From Bacteroidaceae bacterium (GTDB lineage: Bacteria > Bacteroidota > Bacteroidia > Bacteroidales > Bacteroidaceae): a stretch of 64,000 nucleotides of DNA. The first letter of the stretch is position 1. Each line of letters opens with the position of its first letter. A program made the translations under genes and the position numbers. Under the pieces are notes generated by a model. It saw nothing but the letters and a program-made list of their open reading frames with translations, did no database searches and was not told where the DNA came from. Of this stretch, positions 37,460-48,800 are shown piece after piece. The DNA lies in the NCBI GenBank assembly GCA_024697945.1, contig JAILRU010000135.1:1-64000 (forward strand), given 5' to 3'.

Positions 37460-40400
37460 ATGAAGAGAGTACTTACATTATTAATATTATGCGTTTTCGC
37501 ATGTATGGGTTTCCTTCCTTCGGTAGCATACGCTGATGCACCTGTCGAGGATGGTGTGTATTATATCTCCAATACTTCAGTGGAAGGATATCTGGGCTTG
37601 GGGTCCTACCACAGTGTTGCCCCCTTCATCTATTATGTGACCGACGGGCAGGAGATGACAGCTGATGCCTATTGGGTGGTGACAAACACACGGTCGGGCT
37701 ATACCTTCCGCAACGAAGCCACAAATGAGTTGCTTGTCTTCACTTATGACCGCATTGACCAGTACTACAAGTACATGACGCTGGCATCCGAGGCTCCTGA
37801 TGACCATTCTCAATACTGGAACATCATAGAGGGCGACGATGGGGCGGTATGCATTCAGAGTGCCTATGATACCGACTATTACTGGAACCTTCGCAGCGGA
37901 ACGAACATGATGGGGACCTATAGGGGAAGTTACGGCTCGGGTGCAAACGAGCGCTATGTCTTTCATAAGAAGGGTGAAAAGCCGGACATCGACCCTGACC
38001 CCGACCCCTCCACGGTGATGCCGACCTTCCCCAAGGCGTTGCATGTCTATCTGAACGACGGACGGCTTGAAGCCTATCCCCTGGAGTATGTGACAAACTA
38101 CTCGGAGGTTGACGGTAAGCTGAACATCGAAACCAATCTCAACTGGACCTATAAGTACGACCTCTCCTTGGTGGATTCGGTGAGCGAGAATACGCCTACT
38201 GACTTCCCCACCTTCGAGACATACAAGTTCAATAACAGTTTCAACGACCAGCTCTTCACCACTGCCAATGGTGAAATAGTGGGCGATACGGTATTTGTTA
38301 CGCTTGCTGCCATAGGCAAACGCCTGACCCCCTCGTTCAAGGTGGCAGACGAAACTGTGGAAGCCTATGTGGATGAGAAACTCCAGAAGAGCAAGGAGAC
38401 CCGCCTGCGTTTCGACAAGGACATTTATTATATCGTGGCCAGGAAGGGGTGCAAGATACTGACCCCCGAGGCGGACGGCAAGTATTTCCTGAAACCTTAC
38501 GGCCGTTATGTCCGCGTTCATGTCGATTGGCTGACAGACCGTGCCGAAGTGCCTACCATCTATATCAATACTGCCGACGGACAGGCTATAACCAGCAAGG
38601 ACTACTTCAAGGATGCTACCATCAGCATCGACGGTCACGGCATCTTCCCCTCGATGGAAGAGACAGCCATGCAAATCAAGGGTAGGGGAAACAGCAGCTG
38701 GGGCTGGCCCAAGAAACCCTACCGCATGAAGTTCGAAGAGAAAGTGAAACCCTTGGGCATGACCAAGGGTAAGAACTGGGTGTTGCTGTCCAACTACCAG
38801 ACGGGCTCGCTGATGTCGAACGCCGTGGGCATGAAGGCTGCCAACTTGATGGGCGCTGCTGCCGCCAACCACATCGTGCCGGTGGACTTGTACCTCAACG
38901 GCGAATATCGCGGCAGCTACAACCTGACGGAGAAGGTGGGCCTCGCAAACAACAGCGTTGATTTGGATGACGAGACGGCTGCCGCCCTGCTGGAGCTTGA
39001 CTCCTATTACGACGAGCCATCGGGACAGAAGTTCCGCTCCAGCCCTTACAACCTGCCCATCAACATCAAGGAACCTGAGTTCGACGAAGGCACAACCTCC
39101 CTCACGTTGGAGATGATACAGAACGACTTCAATGGCTTCATGAAGACGCTCAAAAACGCAGGTGACATCTCGCGCCACGTCGAAGTGGACCCGTTGGTGC
39201 GCTTCCTCATGGTGAACGAGCTCATCTGCAACTTCGAGCTCTACCATCCCAAGAGCACGTTCTGCTACCGCGAGAGCTTCGAGGCCGACACCAGTAAGTA
39301 TGTCTTCGGACCTGTCTGGGATCTCGACTGGGGCTTCGGCTACGAGCAGCACCGCAGCTACTTCAAGGACAACATCACCACCAACTACTGGACTAAGATG
39401 CCCAACATGGAGGTGATACAGTTCATTCAGGACCTCCGATGGAACTACGAGCCGATGTGCGACCTCTACAAGCAACTCTGGAAGAAGTTCATGGACAACG
39501 ACCTGCAGGAACTGATGGAGTACTGCCAGGACTACTACGACTTTGCCCACAACTCGTTCGACAGCAACCGCGATGTTTGGGGCGACAGGACGAACTATGC
39601 GCAGCAGGCCAAGGATGCAGCCAACTGGTTGCAGCAGCGTTCCCAAAAGATTTACGAGGATATCCTCAACGACGTGCGTCCTCCCAAGCCTGAACCGGTT
39701 GATCCTGTCGAGTTTGCAAATGACAAGCTCTACACCCTCACCTGTAAGCGTGGCGAACTGATACTCAGCTATGACTATCAGGGACTGGAGGCAGGTCAGA
39801 GCGCATGGTGGACAGTGGAAGACTATGAGAAACAGTTCGCCATCATCAACATCGAGGGTAACAACTACCTCTACAGCCCCCACCTGAAGAGCTACCTGAG
39901 AACCGGCTATGCCTCAAACGGCGAATGGGTGAAGCAATTAGGATCGCCCATCTACTTCGACACAAATAACCCAGACGGGAAGTACCAGTTCATGATAAGC
40001 ACGCTCACCGACTACGGAACGACGCTGTGGTTCAATAACAATTCTAGCACAATCGTCATCAACTCATGGAATACACCTGACGACGGAGACCGGTGGTACA
40101 TAGCAGAAGTGGGTGACTTCGACCCGACGGAGGCTCTGGAACTTGCTCAGGCCGACCTGCTGGCCATAACCATTAATCTTATGTATGACGGTGAAGTCAT
40201 TGCTACAGTGACAAAGGATCTGCCTTACGGTGCAGATATGCCAGAGCCACCAGCTGAATGGAGCAACGCTTTTGTGACGCTGGAGCCTGTTGGCATACAT
40301 CCGTATATGGTCACAGAGGAGACGACCATTGCCTACGAAGCTGAGTGGGTGGGTCCCTTCGACTTTACGACCTCGTTGGAAGACTCAAAGTGGTACAACA

Positions 40401-40924
40401 TGACCATCCGCTCGGACTACATGGTGGGCAAGACGGATTCAGAGCCCTACTATCCCGTAGCGGTGGATGACTCGGATACGCCGTACTTGTTAACCTATCA
40501 GTGGGCTTTCGCCGGTAACCCTTATAAAGTAAAGGTATATAACCGTTCCACAGGATTGGACGAAGTGCTGACGCTTGTTGGTCAGGACGGCGTTATGCGT
40601 CCTGGTGATTACGAGTGGGAGATACTGCCCAACCGAGACGGCTTCGTGCTCCGCGTGCCTGGCTCGGGCACTTGGTGTCTCAATCAGTTCGGTGGCGGTG
40701 GTGGTCCTCTTCGCTATTGGGACAGTCAAAATAGCCTGACAGATAATGGTTCCACCTTCCGTGTGACAGAGGCGCCAGATCCGGACGGCATTGTTGAAGT
40801 CCATAGTTCAGAGTCCATAGACCATGGTTCTGCTGTCTATGACCTCAGCGGACGACGCATTGATAATCGTAAGTTGTCTCAGGGCATCTACATTGTCAAT
40901 GGAAAGAAAATTGCGATTAAGTGA
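37460..40924 (+). CDS. CotH-kinase family secreted protein with lectin-like module and sorting-like tail
   Basis: MQIKGRGNSSWGWPKKPYRMKF...GPVWDLDWGFG; own promoter TTTG-N19-TAACTTTG just upstream places the start at 37460, not 37418. Confidence 0.88.
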   Translation: MKRVLTLLILCVFACMGFLPSVAYADAPVEDGVYYISNTSVEGYLGLGSYHSVAPFIYYVTDGQEMTADAYWVVTNTRSGYTFRNEATNELLVFTYDRIDQYYKYMTLASEAPDDHSQYWNIIEGDDGAVCIQSAYDTDYYWNLRSGTNMMGTYRGSYGSGANERYVFHKKGEKPDIDPDPDPSTVMPTFPKALHVYLNDGRLEAYPLEYVTNYSEVDGKLNIETNLNWTYKYDLSLVDSVSENTPTDFPTFETYKFNNSFNDQLFTTANGEIVGDTVFVTLAAIGKRLTPSFKVADETVEAYVDEKLQKSKETRLRFDKDIYYIVARKGCKILTPEADGKYFLKPYGRYVRVHVDWLTDRAEVPTIYINTADGQAITSKDYFKDATISIDGHGIFPSMEETAMQIKGRGNSSWGWPKKPYRMKFEEKVKPLGMTKGKNWVLLSNYQTGSLMSNAVGMKAANLMGAAAANHIVPVDLYLNGEYRGSYNLTEKVGLANNSVDLDDETAAALLELDSYYDEPSGQKFRSSPYNLPINIKEPEFDEGTTSLTLEMIQNDFNGFMKTLKNAGDISRHVEVDPLVRFLMVNELICNFELYHPKSTFCYRESFEADTSKYVFGPVWDLDWGFGYEQHRSYFKDNITTNYWTKMPNMEVIQFIQDLRWNYEPMCDLYKQLWKKFMDNDLQELMEYCQDYYDFAHNSFDSNRDVWGDRTNYAQQAKDAANWLQQRSQKIYEDILNDVRPPKPEPVDPVEFANDKLYTLTCKRGELILSYDYQGLEAGQSAWWTVEDYEKQFAIINIEGNNYLYSPHLKSYLRTGYASNGEWVKQLGSPIYFDTNNPDGKYQFMISTLTDYGTTLWFNNNSSTIVINSWNTPDDGDRWYIAEVGDFDPTEALELAQADLLAITINLMYDGEVIATVTKDLPYGADMPEPPAEWSNAFVTLEPVGIHPYMVTEETTIAYEAEWVGPFDFTTSLEDSKWYNMTIRSDYMVGKTDSEPYYPVAVDDSDTPYLLTYQWAFAGNPYKVKVYNRSTGLDEVLTLVGQDGVMRPGDYEWEILPNRDGFVLRVPGSGTWCLNQFGGGGGPLRYWDSQNSLTDNGSTFRVTEAPDPDGIVEVHSSESIDHGSAVYDLSGRRIDNRKLSQGIYIVNGKKIAIK
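40801..40828. repeat. Heptanucleotide array (CCATAGT family), coding
   Basis: ccatagt tcagagt ccataga ccatggt at the CotH tail junction. Confidence 0.7.
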
Positions 40925-41139
40925 ATAAGATGAGAAAAAAAGGAGGCTTACCTATGCTTTTCTTTGCATGAGTGAGTCCCTTTTTGCCCTTTATATGTTA
41001 AAAAATGTTTATAAGATAAAAATTTTGTTATAAGTATAGTGTAAGGTTCCGATTAAAAATTTAACTTTGCATGGCAAAAGGTATATAAACCAGCTAAACA
41101 ATTATATTAATTAACCAAAACATTTAAATTGTTTTAAAA

Positions 41140-44100
41140 ATGAAAAAACGTTACTTATTTTTGATGACGTTGTTGTTCCCGTTAGCAACAATGTTATCGT
41201 CGGGTTTTGTACATGCACAGGACCCCGACAAATCCGAGTATGATGCTGCAATAGCAGCCTTCCCCAGTGGTGCCTATTACATCACGACGGAAGTGGATGG
41301 TGTCAAGTACTATGTAACTGCCTCCGGTTCTTTGGAAGAACGGTATGACGGTATTGAAGCGAGTGAGGGATTGTTTACAATCAATCAGGTCTCAGGTGGT
41401 GCACTTTACGATGTCGGCTGGCATATTGAGGGCGCCAATGGACACTTCTCCAATACCACGCTGTCCGACGACAGTAAGGCTGTCCTGAACCCTGGTACTG
41501 GAGTCTTCCGTCTTGATACCAGTAATGACCGTAATGACTGGGAAAGTCAGGTGTTCTTCTTGAACGTAGAAGAGGGTAAGTTTGCCATCCGTTCCTGTAA
41601 CACCGCTTATGGTGAAAGCAGCTGGGCTGACGCAGGCCGTGCCTTCTGGACCTACGAGGTTGATGAGGCTGGCGAAGTTGTCTTTGGCGATTACGGTCCC
41701 ATCCCTTGCTACAGCTACGAACCCGCCTACATTTGGACTTTGGAACAGCCCACTGGCTTTGACAAGGTGAGGATGATTTTCGACGCACTCTATACTAAGT
41801 ATGAGGATTTAATCTGGGATGACCGTGACGAACCAACTGTTTTAAATATGGGTACGGGCTTTGGCCAGTATGCCGATATGGAAAGCTGGTATCAGTTGTG
41901 GGATTTGCTTCAGGAACTCAGTGCTATTTGTGACAAGTTTATAGATCCGGACTATGATTTCTATACAGATCCGGAAGCTCCCACAGAGGAGCAGGGCAAT
42001 GCCATTACTGATCAGTGCAATGCTTTGTACCAGAAGATTCTGGACAGCGAGGTTGCATATTCTCTGCCTAATGGCGATGGCTACTATCGCATCTACTCAC
42101 CCTTACGCTATTACACCACCACGGTGATTGGCAAGGATGAATATGATGAGGATATCACAGAGACTACTTATGTTGACAAGGTTCTGCTTGCTTCATTCCA
42201 GAATGTCGGTCAGTTTGGCACATTCAGGGAGAACATGGCTAACCAGGTATGGTATCTCAGCCAGAAGGGCGATAGCATCCTGATGAAGAACTTGGGCATG
42301 GAATCCTATGTCAGCAAAGCTTCTGCATCATCAGGAAGGTTGGACCTTACTGAGGACGAAAGTGAAGTCAGCTATGTTGTATTCGACTATGCAGGTGTCG
42401 AAGAATCTGAGGTAGGTGGTAGCTGGGAAGAAAGGGATGCCTTCAATATCCGTCTGGCCAGCAAGGCAAGACATGAGGGCAACTATGTTCACTCGAATGG
42501 TCATAACAAGGGTAAGGATTCCCACAGCGATTTGAATGTAAGTTTCTGGTATGGAACCTACGGAAAAGAAAAGTACAATGATGATGGCGGTACCAGCGAA
42601 TGGTATCTGGAGCCTGTATCCGCAGAAGAGGCTGCAGAACTCAGTGAGATATTTGGCCCGATGAAGGATCACGATCTCTTGGTTATTCAGAACAACGAGC
42701 TCCGCGCTCAGGTTCTTGAGACCCTGACACTTGCAAAGGACGTTTCCTATACTCCGATGATTACCTCTGTCAGCCAGCTGAGCAGTCCTTACAGCGATTC
42801 TTCAGAAGGTCAGCACCTCGAATATCTGATTGATAATGACGCAAGCACATTCTGGCACACCACTTGGCATGGCTATGCTGACGGTGTAGATCCTTTCTAC
42901 TACTATGGTGCAGGTTACGAAGAAGACGGTCTCGAAAGCCACTACCTCCAGATCTCCGGCATGCAGAATTTGGTTGGCAACTGCGAACTTTACGTTCGTG
43001 AGAGAGACGGTGCCGATAACGACCGCATTAAGACTCTTGTTCTCCTGGGTACGGACAACCTGAAGAACGAAGATGACGAATGGGAAGAAATTGTAAAGAT
43101 TACACTTCCTAACACAGGCAAGGGCGAAGAGAACACTGTTCCCTTCACTATCGAAGAAGGTTATCCTTATATTCGCGTGGTTGTTATTGAGGTTGCATCC
43201 TCAGACTATGAATTCCGTCAGTTCTGGCATGCTGCTGAGATTCAGCTCTACACTGTAGAAGAGAATCCCAACTCTCAGTTCGTTCTGATGGGCGAAGTTG
43301 CTCAGAATCTTCAGGACGCCTACGATGCTAACGTGGCTATCTCAGACGAAGATCTCACTCTGGATGATTACAACGCATTGCTGGCAGCTTACGAAGCATT
43401 CCAGAATGTAGGTTTGGTTGATCCTGCAGAAATGCGTGCTGCTTTGACAAAGTATGCTAAGGCAACCGAGGGTGTTGTGGAAGGTACAAATCCTGGTTAT
43501 TGGGAGGATATGACTATTGCCAACCAGTACAATGACCTGTATGCAGAAATTGAGGCCTACAACAAGGCTGGTATTTACAAGGCTGAGGATGTTCACAAGT
43601 ATGCTGTAATGCTCAAGGCTATGCAGAAGAGCGTTATGGAAAAGGCCAACGATGTGAAGACCGACAAGTGGTATCGCATCATGGTTCCGACAGAGGAAAT
43701 GTATGATGCTTACGACTTCAGCAAGGAAGGCGTCGATAACTGTAATGACCTTATTGAGGACCAGATCACTATTTGTGGTAACTTTGCAACTACTGCCCAG
43801 GGCTTCTCAGAAGAAGTTCCAGCTCCTACAGACGAAGATCCCGATGCAGTGACTACTAAGACACGTCTCGAAACTATTAACGGTGAAGACGTTCGCGAGT
43901 CTGATCGTCTGTTCTTCATGCCAGACGATGAAATCGAAGACAAGGCTGTCAGCATGTTCCGCTTTGTTGAGCTCGAGTCAGATGCTGCCGATTATACTGC
44001 TCTCCTCCTTGATGTTAAGGAGAACATGGGTATGGCTCTGGACATGAGCACCACTTACACACAGGGCGAGCCTCTGATTACAAAGGCTTCTCAGTTCACA

Positions 44101-45732
44101 AGTAACGCTTCTTATCCTGGCAATGATGGTCAGAAACTGGAGAGTGGTTGCCTTATCGACAATGACTTTGCTACATACTGGCATAGTGACTATGGCAAGA
44201 CATTCTGCTGCATTCCTTATCTGCAGGTAGCACTCAATGAGCCTGTTTCCGGTCTCATCCAGGTATATGTTGGACGTCGTAACACTTCCAACGGCCACGT
44301 CGTTCGTATGTATGTTCAGGGTAGTAATGATGCCGAGACTTGGACAAATATCGGTTACATTGAGTTACCTTACACCAATGCTACGACTCCTGCTACCAGC
44401 CAGCCTCTCGATTTGGGCGGTACATTCAGCCACCTGCGCTTCTCTATGACTAACAGATATGGTACTGACGGTGGTAGCAACATTGAGTTTGATCCGTTTG
44501 AAGAGAACATCACTGCTGACGACTACAACACGAAGTACACTTACTTCCACGCTTCTGAGTTCCAGATTTATCCTGTCAAGGCTGACTCTCAGCTGAGCGC
44601 AAGCGGTCAGGCTCTGCAGAATGCATACGTAGTTGCCAACAAGGTTGTCCTCAAGGACGCTACAGCTGAAGACCTTGCTGCTGCTGCACAGGCTTACAAG
44701 ACCTATCAGAAGGAGTTCAATGCTAAGCAAGGCAAGACTGTCCTGCCCAATGGCTTGGACAAGGCTCCTGCTACCTATGCTCTCCAGAACAAGGCTACAG
44801 GTCTCTTCGTCATGGTTGACGGTACTGGCAACCAGAACAATATTTATCTGAAGACCATTCCTACCCTCGTTGGTTACAAGGCAATTGGTTATCAGAGAAG
44901 CTTGCTGAGTGCTAGGACTCTCAACAATGTAAGTTGCAACAACCTGCATGTTGGAGAAAGCAACCGCAGATTCTGCACATGGGGTTCTACAGAGCCTACC
45001 AGTAATTCCGGTTTGGTTATTTGCGAGGCAGACGAAGAGTATGCAGCTCCCAATGAGTTCTCGTTCACCAAGAACGTGAAGCCCGGCCGCATTGCTGACT
45101 GGTGTCACAGTGTCACCCTCACTCAGGTGAGCGCTCTTGATGAAGGCGTTGCCTATACTGCTGTTGGCCAATATACTGTTGGTGAGGATGAAGACGCAGA
45201 GACATTCCTGGCTCTGAAGGCCATCCAGACTATCCCCGCTGGTGAACCCGCTCTCTACATCTATGGTGACACTACATCTTATGATGCAGAAGACGACTAT
45301 GTTGAGCCCGTGAAGTTCACCATAACTGGAGGTGAGAAGCCAGTAGTTGAAGGCACATCAGTTAATGGTCTCGTTGGTACTCTGGTTACTGCTACATACA
45401 ATAACTATTATATTTACTTCAATGCTAATTATGCAGCATGTCCTGCTGAAAGCGTATCAGTTACTCCTTGCAGCGCTGTTCTGGATCTCGAGAACTGCCC
45501 GCAGATTGATGCAAATGGTGACTTTGACTTCAGCATCTTCCTCGGTGGTGCAGCTGGCGATGTTGCCGACGGCGTGAAGGATGTTTCTACAGCAATCGAG
45601 AACATCAGCAAGCCCGGAAATGTTTACAGCATGGACGGCAAGCTGCTCCGCACCGGTGCAAACCTCAACAGCCTGAAGTCTCTTGGCAAGGGTATGTACA
45701 TCCTCAATGGTGTGAAAGTTGTTGTTAAGTAA
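41140..45732 (+). CDS. Large secreted protein with F5/8C domains and sorting-like tail
   Basis: 1530 aa; ESGCLIDNDFATYWHSDYG; N-terminus paralogous to the 28834-33225 product (CNTAYGESSWADAGRxFWTY); tail VYSMDGKLLR...LGKGMYILNGVKVVVK. Confidence 0.8.
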   Translation: MKKRYLFLMTLLFPLATMLSSGFVHAQDPDKSEYDAAIAAFPSGAYYITTEVDGVKYYVTASGSLEERYDGIEASEGLFTINQVSGGALYDVGWHIEGANGHFSNTTLSDDSKAVLNPGTGVFRLDTSNDRNDWESQVFFLNVEEGKFAIRSCNTAYGESSWADAGRAFWTYEVDEAGEVVFGDYGPIPCYSYEPAYIWTLEQPTGFDKVRMIFDALYTKYEDLIWDDRDEPTVLNMGTGFGQYADMESWYQLWDLLQELSAICDKFIDPDYDFYTDPEAPTEEQGNAITDQCNALYQKILDSEVAYSLPNGDGYYRIYSPLRYYTTTVIGKDEYDEDITETTYVDKVLLASFQNVGQFGTFRENMANQVWYLSQKGDSILMKNLGMESYVSKASASSGRLDLTEDESEVSYVVFDYAGVEESEVGGSWEERDAFNIRLASKARHEGNYVHSNGHNKGKDSHSDLNVSFWYGTYGKEKYNDDGGTSEWYLEPVSAEEAAELSEIFGPMKDHDLLVIQNNELRAQVLETLTLAKDVSYTPMITSVSQLSSPYSDSSEGQHLEYLIDNDASTFWHTTWHGYADGVDPFYYYGAGYEEDGLESHYLQISGMQNLVGNCELYVRERDGADNDRIKTLVLLGTDNLKNEDDEWEEIVKITLPNTGKGEENTVPFTIEEGYPYIRVVVIEVASSDYEFRQFWHAAEIQLYTVEENPNSQFVLMGEVAQNLQDAYDANVAISDEDLTLDDYNALLAAYEAFQNVGLVDPAEMRAALTKYAKATEGVVEGTNPGYWEDMTIANQYNDLYAEIEAYNKAGIYKAEDVHKYAVMLKAMQKSVMEKANDVKTDKWYRIMVPTEEMYDAYDFSKEGVDNCNDLIEDQITICGNFATTAQGFSEEVPAPTDEDPDAVTTKTRLETINGEDVRESDRLFFMPDDEIEDKAVSMFRFVELESDAADYTALLLDVKENMGMALDMSTTYTQGEPLITKASQFTSNASYPGNDGQKLESGCLIDNDFATYWHSDYGKTFCCIPYLQVALNEPVSGLIQVYVGRRNTSNGHVVRMYVQGSNDAETWTNIGYIELPYTNATTPATSQPLDLGGTFSHLRFSMTNRYGTDGGSNIEFDPFEENITADDYNTKYTYFHASEFQIYPVKADSQLSASGQALQNAYVVANKVVLKDATAEDLAAAAQAYKTYQKEFNAKQGKTVLPNGLDKAPATYALQNKATGLFVMVDGTGNQNNIYLKTIPTLVGYKAIGYQRSLLSARTLNNVSCNNLHVGESNRRFCTWGSTEPTSNSGLVICEADEEYAAPNEFSFTKNVKPGRIADWCHSVTLTQVSALDEGVAYTAVGQYTVGEDEDAETFLALKAIQTIPAGEPALYIYGDTTSYDAEDDYVEPVKFTITGGEKPVVEGTSVNGLVGTLVTATYNNYYIYFNANYAACPAESVSVTPCSAVLDLENCPQIDANGDFDFSIFLGGAAGDVADGVKDVSTAIENISKPGNVYSMDGKLLRTGANLNSLKSLGKGMYILNGVKVVVK

Positions 45733-45750
45733 ATAACTAATCTATCAATG

Positions 45751-45791
45751 GAGGGAGTTTTCCGGCAATGCCTGGGGACTCCCTCTTTTTT
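45751..45791 (+). terminator. Intrinsic terminator
   Basis: GAGGGAGT...ACTCCCTC followed by T6. Confidence 0.8.
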
Positions 45792-45792
45792 A

Positions 45793-45812
45793 ATTCACAA
45801 TTCATAATTATG
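45793..45812. repeat. Heptanucleotide array ATTCACA/ATTCATA/ATTATG, spanning start codon
   Basis: attcaca attcata attatg; ATG of the protease gene at 45810. Confidence 0.7.
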
Positions 45813-48800
45813 AAAAAGAGTCTGCTTTTGATAGTTGGTCTGCTTCCCGCTCTTAGCGGTATGGCACAGATAGAGGATTATACCCTGCCCGACGGCAAGG
45901 TTGTGAAAATAGATCGTAGTGTCTTTCCTGACCTCAAGTATGATGTAACCCCCAAGGCCAAGCCTGCCGACTATGTGGCTCGGCGCAAGGCACGCAAGGC
46001 TCCGGTGCAGCTACCGCCCTACGTTTATAACGGACAGGACAAGTATTTCCCTCCCATCTTCAATCAGGACGGCGGCTCCTGTGGCTCTGCAGCTGCTATT
46101 GGCTATCAGTTCACACACGAGATAAACAGCTATCGCGATGCTGATGCTTCACTGACCGAGAACCAATATCCTTCCCATTTTACCTGGCTGTTGGCATACC
46201 AGACCAGCACGACAGAGGGAATGGCAAAGGCTATCGGAATCCCCAATGTTCCCACATACGGCGGACGAACATACAGCAGACTCTTTGGACCTCAGACACA
46301 CGACGACCCCGACTACGGGTGGATGCAGGGCTACGACAAGTGGTTCAGTGCCATGTGGAACAAGTCGGCCTATGATTTCAGCCTTGCTCCTACCAATACA
46401 CCCGAGGGTCGTCAGGAGCTCAAGGAATGGCTCTACAACCACAGCGGTGACGAGACCATGCACGGAGGCGGCGTGGCAGGTATAGGTGTGGCTGCATACG
46501 GCACATGGGCAGCTATTCCCAATTCTGCCGCCAACAAAGCAGCAGGTGTGGTAGGCATGAAGTACGTGAAGGCTTGGGGCGAGACATTCAATCATGCCCT
46601 TACCGTTTGCGGATATGACGACCGCATAGAATTCGACCTCGATGGGGACGGCATCATCGGAGAGGTGGAAGAAGACGAGGTGGGAGCCTGGATTATTGCC
46701 AATTCCTGGGGTGACGGCTGGGAGAACAAGGGCTTTATCTATTGCCCTTACAAGTACAGTTTCTCTGTCAATAACGATACATGGACCTGGACACCAGGGG
46801 CGTTTGTCATCCGACAAGACTATCGTCCCTTGCGCACCATCAAGCTTACGATGGATTACTCGCATCGCAGCGAGCTTCTTCTCTCTGCCGGCATTTCAGA
46901 GAATCTGAATGCCACCAAACCTGATAAGACCATTCCGTTTGAACATTTCCGCTATGCAGGCAATACCTTGGGAGCTGACCCTGCTCCCGAAGTGCCGATG
47001 CTGGGACGCTGGACTGACGGTATGCACTACGAACCTATGGAGTTCGGTTACGACCTGACAGACCTTACTGCCGCATTTGACCGCACCAAACCGTTGAAGT
47101 ACTTCTTCATTGTCAAGACGAAGTCAGGTGCCATAGGCAGCGGACATATCTACAACGCCTCCATTATCAATTATGAGATTGAGAATGACGGTGTGGAGAT
47201 TCCTTTTGAGCAGACAGATGTGGAAATTAGGAATAAGGGCCGCGAGACGATTATCAGTGTCGTGGTACCAGGCGAGCAGCTTTATGCTCCCACCAATCTC
47301 AACCTGGAGGATGGCGTGCTCGTATGGTCCGCTCCACAGACTTCCAGTCTCACGCTTACCGGCTATCATGTCTATGAGGGTACAAGCCTTGTGGCACAGC
47401 TGCCAGTAAGCCAGACCTATTATACGCCAAGCGATGAGGCTTCCGGCGCGTTTACCGTCAAGGCAGTCTATCAGACGGGACAGTACAGCCTGGAATCCGA
47501 TGCATCCAATGCCGTAGTGCTCCAGATTCCTCAGCAAGGAGCCAATCATATTGTCAATCTGAATGAGAGTGGCATCACCATTCCCAATGCCATCTCCGAG
47601 ATGCTTGGGAAGGCTACCATAGAGTTCTGGATGCGCAACGACAAGAATGTCAGCTACACACACCAGGTCGGTCCCGGCTGGGGCAAGTTCCTTTTCCATA
47701 ACAATAGCAACGGCACCCTTTCCGTGGGGTGGGATAGCAGTGGCTCCGACCGCCTGAATGTTTCCGATGTCTTCTCTACCTTGAAGAAATGGAATCACAT
47801 CGCCATTGTGATAAACGGAAGCACGCTGACACTTTACGTCAATGGCGTCAAGAAAGGGCAGATAACCTCCAAGACTTACTCAGGCCTGGTTGCCTTTGGC
47901 GACCTCCCATTCGGCCGCACTTCTGATGTCAACCAGTGGTGGATAGGCGGTCTGGACGAGATACGTGTCTGGCGGACTGCCCGTACGCAGACAGAGATAA
48001 GGAACAACATGCGTGTTCGCATTGCCTCTCCTGCCCTGCAGCCCGACCTCATGGTCTATGTGCCTATGGAAACCATCGAGGTGGATGGCGAGACCAGATT
48101 GCGTGAGTATGTTAGCGGCAAGCACGCCAAGTTCCAGTTGATAGGCACTTGGCAGGTTGACGAGAGCGACGAGCCTCTCACTGGTTCGCAGCCCACGCCC
48201 GCGCTTACCATCTCGGAAGAAGGGACCACCCATCTGGCAGGCATTCCCTTCCGTCTTACAGCACAGACTCTGCTCAATGTGACTGATTGGGAATGGAAAG
48301 CTGAAAGAATACAGACCACAGACGACGGACAACAGACGGTGGTCGATGGTCAATGGCCGGTGCTCTATGGCATGAGTCCCACTTTCCTCTTCTCGGAAGC
48401 CGGAACATATAATATTATATGTACTGCCACATACGTCGATGGCACCACGCTTACAGCCGAAAAGGAGATTGTGGTTGCTGATGGTGAGGCTCCTGTGGCA
48501 GCCTTCGATGTGGTCAATGCCGAACTGCCCGCAGGGGACCGTTTCAGCTTCATCAACCGCACAGAGGGCGCAGGATGCACCTATCAGTGGAGTATGCCGG
48601 GAGCTGAGGTGGAGCAACTGGGAGGCACCAATGCCACAGCGCTCTATCCCACGACGGGAACGTTCCCCGTAACCCTTACGGCAATAAATCCGTACGGCTC
48701 CAGTAGCGTGACGAAGGAGGTGACAGTACGCGAGTCGGCTCCCCGTGCCCTTTTCGAAATCTCCGAGACAGCCATCATGCTGGGTGAGAGCATCCAGCTT

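Noticed and set aside
37577-39883. 768-aa minus-strand ORF
   Set aside because: Antisense shadow of the CotH gene; low-complexity His/Val/Glu-rich translation with no family pattern.
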